64,000 bases of DNA from Oceaniglobus indicus (lineage in GTDB: Bacteria; Pseudomonadota; Alphaproteobacteria; Rhodobacterales; Rhodobacteraceae), in NCBI RefSeq assembly GCF_002751875.1, contig NZ_NMZM01000003.1, positions 1-64,000 of the forward strand. Reading direction: 5' to 3'. This document shows, piece by piece, positions 7,899-15,823 of this stretch. The position numbers were made by a program, and so were the translations under genes. Positions within the stretch are counted from its first letter, which is position 1. Every line of letters begins with the position of its first letter. Under the pieces are notes generated by a model. The model made no database searches, was not told where the DNA came from, and saw nothing but the letters and a program-made list of their open reading frames with translations.

Positions 7899-9011
7899 TC
7901 AGTTTTCGGGCTGTCCGACAAGGGCCGCGTTCAGGCCAAGCTGCGGCAGGTCTTCGGCAAAGATCGACGCGAACCAACCGGGGTTCGACACCATGCCGGG
8001 CTGGAAGGCGTTGCATCCGGCCTTCTGCTCTTCCCAGCTGCCGGTTTCGCACAGTGTGACGGTTTCGTTGGTCACCAGAGGCAGCGGCAGTTCTGTCAGC
8101 TTTTCGACCTCCTTGCCGTCAAGGATGTCGACCGCCAGCTTCAGCGCCATCGCGCCGGAATAGGGCGGCGCGGCATAGGAGATGCGCGGCGCGCCCATGG
8201 GGATATAGGGGCTTGATGCGCCTTCGACCTCGGTTCCGGCCGGCAGCATCTGGATCCGCCCACCGTTCGAGCCTTCGCCAGCACAGGGCAGAACGTCTTC
8301 CGGGGCAATGCCCGCCTCGATCTGCATCGCGTTGGCGGTATAGCACCCCACCTGCATCCACAGCCCGTCGATATCGCTCCAGTTGCGGGTCGCCATCAGC
8401 TTGTTCAGCTCGGTGCGCGCGACCGCCTGGCTCCACATGCCGACGGCTTCGCCGATGACGTTGATGCCCTCGTGCTGATCGAACACCTCCATGGCGGCGG
8501 TGGTGCGGGCGGTGTCGACCGACGTTCCCGGCACGCCGGTCACGGCGATGATGTCGCCCTCGCCGCCCAGTTTCTCGACCAGCCATTCGGCGGTCTTGCG
8601 GCCCGCTTCGGCCTGGTTGATCGTCACGTTATAGGCGCAAGGCTCGGTTATTTCGCCGTCATAGGCGATGACGACCACGCCCCGGTCGCAGGCGCTCTTG
8701 ACCACATTGTTCAGGGCGGTGGGCGAGATCGGATAGACGACGATGGCATCCGCCCCGGCCTGGACCATGGCGTTGATCTGCTGGATCTGGCGCTGGGCGT
8801 TGGGGCCTGCGACCTGCACCTGCAAATTCACCTTGTCGGCGTAATCGCTGCTGGTGGCCAGCGCCTTGACCATGTTCGACGCTTCGGCCTGCCAGTCGTT
8901 CCCGATGTAGCTCATCGACAGGTAGATGTCATAGGGCGCGTCCTGCGCCTGGGCCGTTCCGGCAACCATGGCCGAGGCGCAGACCGCGCCCGTCAGAAAA
9001 TTCTTGTACAT
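7899..9011 (-). CDS. Periplasmic sugar-binding protein of ABC transporter (RbsB-like)
   Basis: A 370-residue exported binding protein. The N-terminus (MYKNFLTGAVCASAM then VAGTAQA) is a signal peptide with probable cleavage after Ala-Gln-Ala. The mature part is a type I periplasmic binding fold: QQINAMVQAGADAIVVYPIS and a later DGLWMQVG stretch typical of ribose-family proteins. ATG at 9011 is chosen because GGGAGG lies just upstream; another in-frame ATG at 9023 would precede that site. It is the first gene of the minus-strand operon and opposite to the GntR regulator, so it probably receives the operon promoter. The ligand is unknown. Confidence 0.9.
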   Translation of the reverse strand: MYKNFLTGAVCASAMVAGTAQAQDAPYDIYLSMSYIGNDWQAEASNMVKALATSSDYADKVNLQVQVAGPNAQRQIQQINAMVQAGADAIVVYPISPTALNNVVKSACDRGVVVIAYDGEITEPCAYNVTINQAEAGRKTAEWLVEKLGGEGDIIAVTGVPGTSVDTARTTAAMEVFDQHEGINVIGEAVGMWSQAVARTELNKLMATRNWSDIDGLWMQVGCYTANAMQIEAGIAPEDVLPCAGEGSNGGRIQMLPAGTEVEGASSPYIPMGAPRISYAAPPYSGAMALKLAVDILDGKEVEKLTELPLPLVTNETVTLCETGSWEEQKAGCNAFQPGMVSNPGWFASIFAEDLPQLGLNAALVGQPEN

Positions 9012-9151
9012 GTGACCTCCCATTGAATTGCGACCCCCTCCCGGATCGTCGTTCGTGACCGGAACGATCTTATATCTTTGATCAAAAGTCAAAAGCTGTT
9101 TTCCCCCGGACATTGGTGTATGGCAGAAACAGCGACAAAGGATTGAAACCA
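9012..9151. promoter_or_regulatory. Divergent promoter region with TTTGATCAAA palindrome
   Basis: This 140-base gap separates the minus-strand sugar operon from the plus-strand GntR/FCD gene and must hold both promoters. It contains the perfect 10-bp palindrome TTTGATCAAA at 9077-9086 within an AT-rich patch. GntR/FCD regulators bind short palindromes of this size, so it is a good operator candidate. Only a single copy is seen. Confidence 0.5.
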
Positions 9152-9826
9152 ATGCTCGAAAAAGTGACGCCACTTCGGCGGGAATCGCTGCAATCGCAGG
9201 TGCATCAACAGCTTTGCGACCTGATCTTGCAGGGCGAACTTGCGCCGGGCGCGTCGGTGACCGTCGCCAGCATTGCCAAGGCGCTGGACGTCAGCCCGAT
9301 GCCCGTCCGCGAGGCGATATCACGGCTGATGGCGCTGGGCGCGTTGACGGTGGTGTCGGGGCGATCGATCGGCGTGCCACGCATGGGGGTCGAGGATCTG
9401 AACGACCTGCGGCGGGTCCGGCTAGACGTCGAAGCAACCGCCGTGCGCTGGGCCACCGCCGCGACCGACGCCGCATTCATCGGCCGGTTGTCGCAAATCC
9501 TGGCGGCGATGGAAAAGGCCGAGGCGGCCGGCCAGGCCAAGGAGTTCATCCACGCAAACTATGATTTTCATTTCGCCATCTACCGGCAGGCCGGCTCGCC
9601 GCTGCTGCTCGAAATAGTCTCGAACCTCTGGCTGAGGATCAACCCGCAGTTTCACCTGCTTCAACGGACCGGCCATTACAGGATTTCGAATCGACAGCAC
9701 CGCCAGCTTTTCGAGTCGATCGCGGGCAGTGATCCCGAAGCGGCGGCGGCGGCGCTTCGGGCGGATATCAACAGCGCCCACGAGGTGATCTGCGCCAAGA
9801 TCGCGAACCGGGACGCGACCGGCTGA
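9152..9826 (+). CDS. GntR-family (FCD) regulator of the sugar operon
   Basis: A 224-residue regulator. Residues about 12-75 form the winged helix typical of GntR (LCDLILQGELAPGASVTVAS, then VSPMPVREAISRL), followed by an all-helical FCD ligand-binding domain whose metal-binding Asp/His pattern is visible around FIHANYDFHFAIYRQ and RQHRQLFESI. ATG at 9152 has AAAGGA upstream; an earlier in-frame ATG at 9113 lacks a good site. It is transcribed away from the binding-protein gene, so it likely represses that operon until a pathway intermediate (a sugar acid) binds. Confidence 0.88.
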   Translation: MLEKVTPLRRESLQSQVHQQLCDLILQGELAPGASVTVASIAKALDVSPMPVREAISRLMALGALTVVSGRSIGVPRMGVEDLNDLRRVRLDVEATAVRWATAATDAAFIGRLSQILAAMEKAEAAGQAKEFIHANYDFHFAIYRQAGSPLLLEIVSNLWLRINPQFHLLQRTGHYRISNRQHRQLFESIAGSDPEAAAAALRADINSAHEVICAKIANRDATG

Positions 9827-9837
9827 CTTCATGGGCT

Positions 9838-9863
9838 GCCGCGGCGCGGAACCGCGCCGCGGC
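9838..9863. terminator. Strong GC hairpin between convergent genes
   Basis: A perfect inverted repeat with 12-bp arms (GCCGCGGCGCGG and its complement) and only two central bases lies between the GntR stop (9826) and the lipoprotein stop (9870). It is suitably placed to terminate both convergent transcripts. Confidence 0.65.
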
Positions 9864-9869
9864 GAACGC

Positions 9870-10568
9870 TCAGTTGCGATGCGCGTACCAGTCACCGGTA
9901 CCGGCCTGTTCGGCCACGCTGTTGTTGGTGATCTGCTGCACGATGGCACCGCCGCCAACGGACTGCGCGCCGGCACCCTTGAACTCACCCGTCAAGGAAA
10001 GCAGGATCTCGCTCTCCTGGTCGGCCGTGTCATAGCGGCCGTACATCGGAATCACGACACTGCCGGACCGGAACGCCGGAATGCCGCCGGGAATGCCCAC
10101 GCCACCGGGAAGCGGGCCCAGGTCCTGATCCGTGGTCACGGCCAACGCCGTCGGATATCGGTTGCCTGTCCGCAACTCACCATCATAGGCGAAATCCTGG
10201 CCATCGACCGTGCCTCGGAAGTTGTTGGCGACACCATTGGTGATCGCACCGCCGCCCGGCGTGCCAAAGTTGACGTCGAAAGACACGTCGGCCATTGCGG
10301 TTCCGGTCGTTCCCGGCACGATCGAATCCACCTTGACCGCGCCCGCATAGCTGCCGACGCCGGATGACGGCAGATCGGTCGTCGGCACCAGGCCATTGAA
10401 GTTACTGTAATTCGTGTCGAATTGTGTGGGGCCAAGCATACCGCCACCACCACCACCGCCACCCGCGCCGCCCGGCGCCGTTGTCGAGCTTTGGCAATTG
10501 GCCAGCACCGCAACCCCGAGCGCCGCAACCCCCAACCGCGCAAAACGCGAAACCATGGCTTTTCTCAT
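9870..10568 (-). CDS. Lipoprotein with TbpB-like/factor-H-binding-like beta-barrel domain
   Basis: A 232-residue predicted lipoprotein. The signal segment ends in lipobox LANC with the lipidated Cys at residue 25, followed by a flexible spacer containing eight consecutive glycines. The remainder (about 45-232) is rich in Gly, Asp and beta-strand patterns; FNGLVPTTDLP, the VSFDVNFG stretch and a C-terminal LTGEFKGAGAQSVGG segment resemble the handle/barrel domains annotated as transferrin-binding-protein-like in alphaproteobacteria. That resemblance is by pattern only. ATG at 10568 has GGGAG 7 bases upstream. It stands alone, convergent to the GntR gene, and a cell-surface or periplasmic role is likely but the partner is unknown. 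Confidence 0.7.
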   Translation of the reverse strand: MRKAMVSRFARLGVAALGVAVLANCQSSTTAPGGAGGGGGGGGMLGPTQFDTNYSNFNGLVPTTDLPSSGVGSYAGAVKVDSIVPGTTGTAMADVSFDVNFGTPGGGAITNGVANNFRGTVDGQDFAYDGELRTGNRYPTALAVTTDQDLGPLPGGVGIPGGIPAFRSGSVVIPMYGRYDTADQESEILLSLTGEFKGAGAQSVGGGAIVQQITNNSVAEQAGTGDWYAHRN

Positions 10569-10870
10569 CTTTCTCTCCCTGTGTTTTCGACCGCATCCGA
10601 CATCACGTCCACCGTTCCGGTACCGGGCCAAGGACCCGCAAGAACCGGCCCGAACATCCGAAGGGCACGCCAATCACGATCCTGCGAGCACCAACTTGAC
10701 CGATCAAGTGACAAAACAATTAACAGACTGTTAAGGAAATCCACCGGAAGGCGAGATCGCGGCGGATGGCCGGACAGGGATCGCCGTCCGTCCGCGGCGG
10801 GCGTGTGTCAGCTAGACTTGGCCGCACGGCTTCGTTACGCAAGATCAACATTTCACTCGAAAGGGACACC
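10569..10870. promoter_or_regulatory. Divergent intergenic region with two inverted repeats
   Basis: The region lies between the lipoprotein gene and the KDPG aldolase gene. It holds ACTTGA/TCAAGT arms around CCGA at 10694-10709 and, 10 bases further on, the odd palindrome TTAACAG-A-CTGTTAA at 10720-10734. The two sites sit about 140-175 bases upstream of the aldolase start. They may be operators for either gene; no regulator gene adjoins. Confidence 0.4.
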
Positions 10871-11512
10871 ATGACCCCCCAAGACGCTTCCCGCCGGGCC
10901 GCCGAAATCTGTCGCCTCGCCCCTGTCGTTCCCGTGCTGGTGGTCGACGACGCGGCGTGCGCTTTCGATCTGGCCACCGCGCTGGTGCGGGGCGGATTGC
11001 CCGCGCTCGAGGTGACCTTGCGCACCGACGCCGCGCTGGATGCGATCCGCGAAATGGCGCGGGTCGAGGGCGGCGTGGTCGGTGCCGGCACGTTGCTGAC
11101 CCCCGCAGATGTGCAGGCGGCCGTGGACGCGGGCGCAACGTTCGGCGTGTCGCCGGGCGCGACAGACCGATTGCTGGCCGCCTGCGAAGAGGCCAACCTG
11201 CCGCTGCTGCCCGGCGCCGCCACCGCGTCCGAGGCGATGCGCCTTCTCGAACGCGGCTATACCACGCAAAAGTTCTTTCCCGCCGAAGCCAACGGCGGCG
11301 TGCCCGCGCTGAAAGCCATGGGTGCGCCGATCCCTCAGGTGTCGTTCTGCCCGACCGGCGGCGTGTCGTTGAAAAACGCGCGGGAATATCTGGCCTTGCC
11401 CAACACGCTCTGCGTCGGGGGCAGCTGGGTCGCGCCGAAAGACCTGGTGACGGCAAAGGACTGGGCGGGAATCGAGGCATTGGCCCGCGAGGCGGCCGCG
11501 CTGAGCGCCTAG
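10871..11512 (+). CDS. eda: 2-dehydro-3-deoxy-phosphogluconate (KDPG/KHG) aldolase
   Basis: A 213-residue class I aldolase that splits 2-keto-3-deoxy-6-phosphogluconate into pyruvate and glyceraldehyde 3-phosphate. Family hallmarks are VVPVLVVDD near the N-terminus, Glu in LEVTLRTDAAL, GAGTLL, and the Schiff-base Lys in TTQKFFPAEANGG (about residue 135), followed by FCPTGGVS. ATG at 10871 follows AAGGGACACC. It is a single gene; its natural partner edd is not in the window. It could serve the Entner-Doudoroff pathway and the mannonate route (uxuA at 51592) after phosphorylation of KDG. Confidence 0.93.
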   Translation: MTPQDASRRAAEICRLAPVVPVLVVDDAACAFDLATALVRGGLPALEVTLRTDAALDAIREMARVEGGVVGAGTLLTPADVQAAVDAGATFGVSPGATDRLLAACEEANLPLLPGAATASEAMRLLERGYTTQKFFPAEANGGVPALKAMGAPIPQVSFCPTGGVSLKNAREYLALPNTLCVGGSWVAPKDLVTAKDWAGIEALAREAAALSA

Positions 11513-11537
11513 CAGCCGTCAGATTGCGCCCCGTCGG

Positions 11538-11819
11538 TCATGTTCCGGGCGGCACCCGCGCGGCCCGGCCACCGCGGCGCGCCGGCTTGTCGTCGTCGGA
11601 GGCGTCAAGCCCGCCGCGCAACACCTCGTTCATCGGATGACCGGGATGATCGGCGGCGTATTGTTCCAGCAACGCCGGGATCGCACGCCCGGCGGTCATC
11701 CCTTCGGGAAGCGACAGCGCCCAGTCGACAAAGATCGACCGGCATTCGTATCCTGTGATCCCCTCGATCCGGTAACTTTCGCGAATCAGTCCCTTGGGGT
11801 CGGTGGCGGCGCTGTCCAT
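11538..11819 (-). CDS. Conserved small protein of unknown function
   Basis: A 93-residue acidic-then-basic protein. The sequence RIEGITGYECRSIFVDWALSL, then LLEQYAADHPGHPMNEVLRGGL, looks like a folded domain, and the composition fits a real gene. No catalytic motif is recognised. ATG at 11819 has AAGGAAG 8 bases upstream. It lies 32 bases after the glnE stop on the same strand and may be cotranscribed with it. The last 15 residues are basic and probably disordered. I do not recognise a function. Confidence 0.7.
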   Translation of the reverse strand: MDSAATDPKGLIRESYRIEGITGYECRSIFVDWALSLPEGMTAGRAIPALLEQYAADHPGHPMNEVLRGGLDASDDDKPARRGGRAARVPPGT

Positions 11820-11851
11820 GGCAATGCTTCCTTTCAATCCTTGGCATTGGC

Positions 11852-14641
11852 CTAAGCCGCCGACGCGCCCTTGCCAAGCACCTCCGCGATGCAGGCCGCG
11901 GCAGCCTTCGCCCTTTGCGTCATCAGCTGCGCCAGCGCGTCGGGATCTTCCGCCTGCGTATCACGCAGCAGAACGGCCCGCCCCCCGGCCCCCAGGTGCG
12001 CCGGATCGAGAACGCCCGCCGCCAGCAGCCGCGACGCCATGTGGATCGACCGGAACAGGTCATGGGCGGCGCACAGCAGATCGGCGGTTTCCGCCGCGAT
12101 CACGCCGGCGGCAACGCCCGCTTGCATCTGCGCGCCCGGATCGCGCGCCGGATCCGCCGCCAGCAGGGCCACCCCCGAGGCGAAGAGCTCGATATCCTTC
12201 AGCCGCCCCTGCCCGGCCTTCGCATCCCACGGGCCCTGTGCGTCGCTTGCGCCGGCCAGGCGTTCGCGCATGTCCGACACGTCGCGCCATACCGCGCCTG
12301 CCACCCGCGGCCGTGCCAGAAGTTCGCGGCGAAACGATTCGATCTCATCGCCCAGCGCCGCGTTGCCCGCGACCGGGCGCGCCCGGGTCAGGGCCAGATG
12401 CTCCCATGTCCATGCCTCTTCCAGCTGATAACTGCGGAACGCCGCCAAGGCCGTCGCCACCGGCCCCTGCCGCCCCGACGGGCGCAGCCGCATGTCGACC
12501 TCGTAAAGCTTGCCGTTGGCCATCGCCGCGGAAAGCGCCGTGACCAGGGCCTGGGTCAGGCGGGCGTAATACTGTCGCGCGGCCAACGGCCGGCGGCCGT
12601 CCGACGCCTCGACCCCGGCCGCGTCATAGATCACGATCAGGTCCAGGTCAGACCCCGCGTTCAGCCGCCCCGCCCCCAACGATCCCATGCCCAGCACCGC
12701 CGCCCCCCGACCCGGCGGCGCCCCGTGCTTTTCGGCGAATTCGGCTTCGACCAACGGCCAGACGGCGCCAAGGATCACCTCGGCCACGTCCGCGTATTTC
12801 GCGCCGGCCGTGGCCGCGTCGATCAGCCCGCGCAGGTGATGCACCCCGATGCGGAACTTCCATTCCTTCGCCCAGGCCCGCGCCAGATCAAGCCGTGCTT
12901 CATAGTCGGTCCCGTCGTCCAGCCGTTCGGCCAGATCCCGGCACAGCGCCGCGCGCCCGGGCCAGTCGGAAAAGAACGCGCCACCGATGACGGCATCGAA
13001 CACCTCGGCGTTGCGCGACAGGTATTTCGCCAGGTCGGGTGCGGTGTCGGCGATGTCGACGATCAGGTCGATCAGGGTCGGGTTCGCCTCGAACAGGGCG
13101 AAGACCTGCACGCCGGCGGGCAGACCGGCAAGGAACCCGTCGAGATGGATCAGCGCCCGGTCGGTGTCGGCGCTCTGCGCCAGCCGCGCCAGAAGGTCGG
13201 GGCGCAGGCGGGTGAAGATCTCCTGCGCGCGGTTCGAACGCAGGGCCGGATAACTGCGCCAGCGGGCGACGATGGCGGCCTGATCCTCGGTCAGATCGGG
13301 CGTTTCGGAGCGTTCGGGGGCGGGTTCGAAGAACGCATCGGTCAGGTCGGCCACCCGGTCGAACCGTTCGCTCAGCGCAGAACGCAGATCGTCGGGGTCG
13401 CGGTCCATCATCGCCGCCAGACGGGCGAACCCTTCGGCGTCGGCGGGCAGCGCGTGCGTCTGGGCATCGTTCACCATCTGCACCCGGTGTTCAGCCTCGC
13501 GCAGGGCGGCATAATCCGCCTGCAACGCGCTGGCGGTGTCGCCCGGCACCCATCCCGCATCGGCCAGGCGCGCCAATCCTTCACAGGTGCCGCGCACCCG
13601 CAGATCGGGATCGCGCCCGCCGGCGATGATCTGGCGGGTCTGGGTGAAGAATTCGATCTCGCGGATGCCGCCGCGCCCCAGCTTGAGGTCATAGCCTTCC
13701 AGCGGACGCTCGCCGCTCAGCCCCTTGTGCGACCGGATTCGCAACCGCATGGCGTGGGCGTCCTCGATCGCGGCAAAATCCAGATGGCGCCGCCAGACGA
13801 ACGGGCGCAGTCGGTCGAGATAGGCGTCACCTGCCGCGATGTCGCCTGCGCAAGGCCGCGCCTTGATGTGCGCCGCCCTTTCCCAGGTGCGCCCCAGGCT
13901 TTCGTAATACCGCTCGGCGGTTTCCATGGCGACGCAGACCGGCGTCGTCGAGGGATCGGGGCGCAGCCGCAGGTCGGTGCGGAACACGTATCCCCCCGCC
14001 GTGCGGTCCGACAGCAGGCGCGCCATCTTCTGCGTCGCCCGCACGAACGAGGCGCGGGCGGTCATATAGTCGGCGGGATCGAAACGGCTTTCGTCGAACA
14101 GGCAGATCAGGTCGATGTCCGAGGAATAGTTCAGCTCGTGCGCGCCCATCTTGCCCATGGCCAGCACGACCATTCCCGCGGCACTGTCCAGCGCGCCGTC
14201 GTCCTGGCCGGGCAGCTTGCCGCGCGCCAGTTCGGCCTTGATCGCCACCCGCAACGCCCGCGCCACGGCGATGTCGGCCAGGTCGCTCAGCGCGCCGGTG
14301 ATTCGGTGCAGATCCCAGGCGCCACCCAGATCCGCCAGCCCCGCCAGAAGTGCCACGCGCCCCTTGGCCTCGCGCAGGCCCGGCCCCACATCCGCATCCT
14401 CAAGGCCGCGGGCCGTGTCCAGCACATCGCTCAGCGCCTTGTCGGGGTCGCCCTGAAGGGTGGTGCGCAACCACGCGGCGTCGGCGAGCATCAGATCCTT
14501 CAGATACGGCGAACACCCCGCCGCACCCCGCAGCAGATCGCGCAGTTCGGGGGCAAGATCATCGAAGGGCGCCGCACCCTCGGCCCCGCGATCGGGATCG
14601 AAGGGGCGCGGGCAACGGGTCAGAAGCGATGCGAAGGTCAT
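11852..14641 (-). CDS. glnE: Bifunctional glutamine-synthetase adenylyltransferase/deadenylyltransferase
   Basis: A 929-residue enzyme that adds and removes AMP on glutamine synthetase in response to PII proteins and glutamine. Two nucleotidyltransferase domains are visible: an N-terminal one with NYSSDIDLICLFDE (deadenylylase) and a C-terminal one with NAGSDLDLIVIYD (adenylylase), each keeping the D-x-D metal ligands and separated by a long helical linker with YLSRNAEVFDAVIGG. Length matches alphaproteobacterial GlnE. ATG at 14641 (MTFASLLTRCPRPF) is chosen; the frame stays open for about 440 bases further upstream but that part overlaps the divergent ybaK gene and has no GlnE similarity. 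Confidence 0.95.
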   Translation of the reverse strand: MTFASLLTRCPRPFDPDRGAEGAAPFDDLAPELRDLLRGAAGCSPYLKDLMLADAAWLRTTLQGDPDKALSDVLDTARGLEDADVGPGLREAKGRVALLAGLADLGGAWDLHRITGALSDLADIAVARALRVAIKAELARGKLPGQDDGALDSAAGMVVLAMGKMGAHELNYSSDIDLICLFDESRFDPADYMTARASFVRATQKMARLLSDRTAGGYVFRTDLRLRPDPSTTPVCVAMETAERYYESLGRTWERAAHIKARPCAGDIAAGDAYLDRLRPFVWRRHLDFAAIEDAHAMRLRIRSHKGLSGERPLEGYDLKLGRGGIREIEFFTQTRQIIAGGRDPDLRVRGTCEGLARLADAGWVPGDTASALQADYAALREAEHRVQMVNDAQTHALPADAEGFARLAAMMDRDPDDLRSALSERFDRVADLTDAFFEPAPERSETPDLTEDQAAIVARWRSYPALRSNRAQEIFTRLRPDLLARLAQSADTDRALIHLDGFLAGLPAGVQVFALFEANPTLIDLIVDIADTAPDLAKYLSRNAEVFDAVIGGAFFSDWPGRAALCRDLAERLDDGTDYEARLDLARAWAKEWKFRIGVHHLRGLIDAATAGAKYADVAEVILGAVWPLVEAEFAEKHGAPPGRGAAVLGMGSLGAGRLNAGSDLDLIVIYDAAGVEASDGRRPLAARQYYARLTQALVTALSAAMANGKLYEVDMRLRPSGRQGPVATALAAFRSYQLEEAWTWEHLALTRARPVAGNAALGDEIESFRRELLARPRVAGAVWRDVSDMRERLAGASDAQGPWDAKAGQGRLKDIELFASGVALLAADPARDPGAQMQAGVAAGVIAAETADLLCAAHDLFRSIHMASRLLAAGVLDPAHLGAGGRAVLLRDTQAEDPDALAQLMTQRAKAAAACIAEVLGKGASAA

Positions 14642-14741
14642 GGCGTGACAGTCGTGGGCCGGCGCGGCACGGTCAAGGGGGTGCGAAGACGTCGCGACCG
14701 GCAGGTCGCGCCCCGCTGCGCCACAACCGAAGGAGCCAGGA

Positions 14742-15212
14742 ATGAGCAAGAGTCTGAACCGCGTGAAAGCAGCCCTGAAGGCCGCGGGTGTCGCAAGCGA
14801 TGTCGTCGAGATGGACGCCCAGACCCGCACGGCACAGCAGGCGGCCGACGCGATCGGATGCGCCCCCGACCAGATCGCCAAATGTGTCGTGCTGCACGAC
14901 AGCGGCGCCGATGCCCTGGTCCTGTTCATCACGGCCGGCGGTCGCGCGGTGAAAATGGCGAAGGCCGAAGCCCTGGTCGGCGCATCGCTGGCGCGGGCCG
15001 ATGCGGCACGGGTTCGCGACATCACCGGTTTTGCCATTGGTGGCGTGTCGCCAGTCGGGCACTTGACGCCGATCCGCACGTTTTTCGACCGAAATCTGTC
15101 GCGCTTTCCCCTGGTTTGGGCCGCTGCGGGGACGCCGCATCACGTATTTTCGATCGCACCGGCCGATCTTATACGCGTTACCGGCGCGCAAGCCTCTGAT
15201 TTCACGACATGA
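14742..15212 (+). CDS. YbaK/ProX-type aminoacyl-tRNA deacylase
   Basis: A 156-residue protein of the YbaK/EbsC family, which hydrolyses misacylated tRNA such as Cys- or Ala-tRNA(Pro) in trans. Typical segments are RTAQQAADAIGCAPDQIAKC, LVLFITAGGRAVKMAKAE with the conserved Lys, FAIGGVSPVGH and a C-terminal WAAAGTPHHVFSI with the GTPH motif. GGAGCCAGG precedes the ATG closely. It is divergent from glnE. The exact mischarged amino acid cannot be told from sequence alone. Confidence 0.88.
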   Translation: MSKSLNRVKAALKAAGVASDVVEMDAQTRTAQQAADAIGCAPDQIAKCVVLHDSGADALVLFITAGGRAVKMAKAEALVGASLARADAARVRDITGFAIGGVSPVGHLTPIRTFFDRNLSRFPLVWAAAGTPHHVFSIAPADLIRVTGAQASDFTT

Positions 15213-15331
15213 TCGACATTATGTAAATTACCTTCACATTGCCCCTTGAAGATCTGCCCCCGCATTCCGATCTGGATAATGTGAAAGCCATTCACATACG
15301 CCATAGCAACCACGCCATACCGGAGACACCG
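15213..15331 (+). promoter_or_regulatory. Upstream region with three TTCACAT-type repeats
   Basis: TTCACATT at 15233-15240, its inverse AATGTGAA at 15278-15285 and a further TTCACAT at 15291-15297 lie just upstream of the DUF2852 gene, in a patch more AT-rich than its surroundings. Repeats of this spacing may bind a regulator, but none is identified. Confidence 0.3.
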
Positions 15332-15760
15332 ATGAGCATTTACGCCGATACCCCCGCCACACCGCGCCTGTCGTGGTTTGCGCGCACCGAAGCCTGGCTT
15401 GACGACCGCGGAAAATTCGCGTGGATCGCGGCCATGGTTGCCGGTTTCATCCTGTTCTGGCCCGTCGGGCTGGCCCTTCTTGCCTATATGATATGGAGCA
15501 AACGCATGTTTTCGAATTCCAAGGCAATGTGCACGATGTCGCGCGGACGCAGCGCCACCAGCGCGTTCCGCAGTTCCGGCAACAGCGCGTTCGACGCCTA
15601 CAAGGCCGACACGCTGCGCCGCCTCGAGGAAGAACAGAACGCGTTCCAATCCTTCCTGGAACGTCTGCGTGACGCCAAGGACAAGGCCGAGTTCGACCAG
15701 TTCATGAACGACCGTGCCCGCGCCGCCGACCGGTCGGACAACGCGCCGACCGACGCCTGA
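15332..15760 (+). CDS. DUF2852 family membrane-associated protein
   Basis: A 142-residue protein matching the DUF2852 family of alphaproteobacteria by its organisation. One hydrophobic segment (about 30-52, FAWIAAMVAGFILFWPVGLA) is followed by a short basic patch ending IWSKRMF, then a Ser/Arg-rich stretch and a helical C-terminal region (AFDAYKADTLRRLEEEQNAF) that may form a coiled coil. ATG at 15332 has CGGAG upstream. It is followed by an RDD-family gene on the same strand. Its function is not known. Confidence 0.8.
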   Translation: MSIYADTPATPRLSWFARTEAWLDDRGKFAWIAAMVAGFILFWPVGLALLAYMIWSKRMFSNSKAMCTMSRGRSATSAFRSSGNSAFDAYKADTLRRLEEEQNAFQSFLERLRDAKDKAEFDQFMNDRARAADRSDNAPTDA

Positions 15761-15823
15761 GCCACATTGGCCCTTCCGGGATCCCCCGGGCGGGCCGCAC
15801 CGAAGATCGCCAGAGAGGCCACA

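Noticed and set aside
14642-15079. Upstream extension of the glnE frame
   Set aside because: The extra 146 codons overlap the divergent YbaK-type gene and show no GlnE-like sequence; ATG at 14641 matches the family start.
11915-15199. Very long plus-strand ORF (over 1000 codons) opposite glnE
   Set aside because: It is antisense to the well-supported GlnE and has the Arg/Pro/His-rich composition typical of GC-rich shadow frames.
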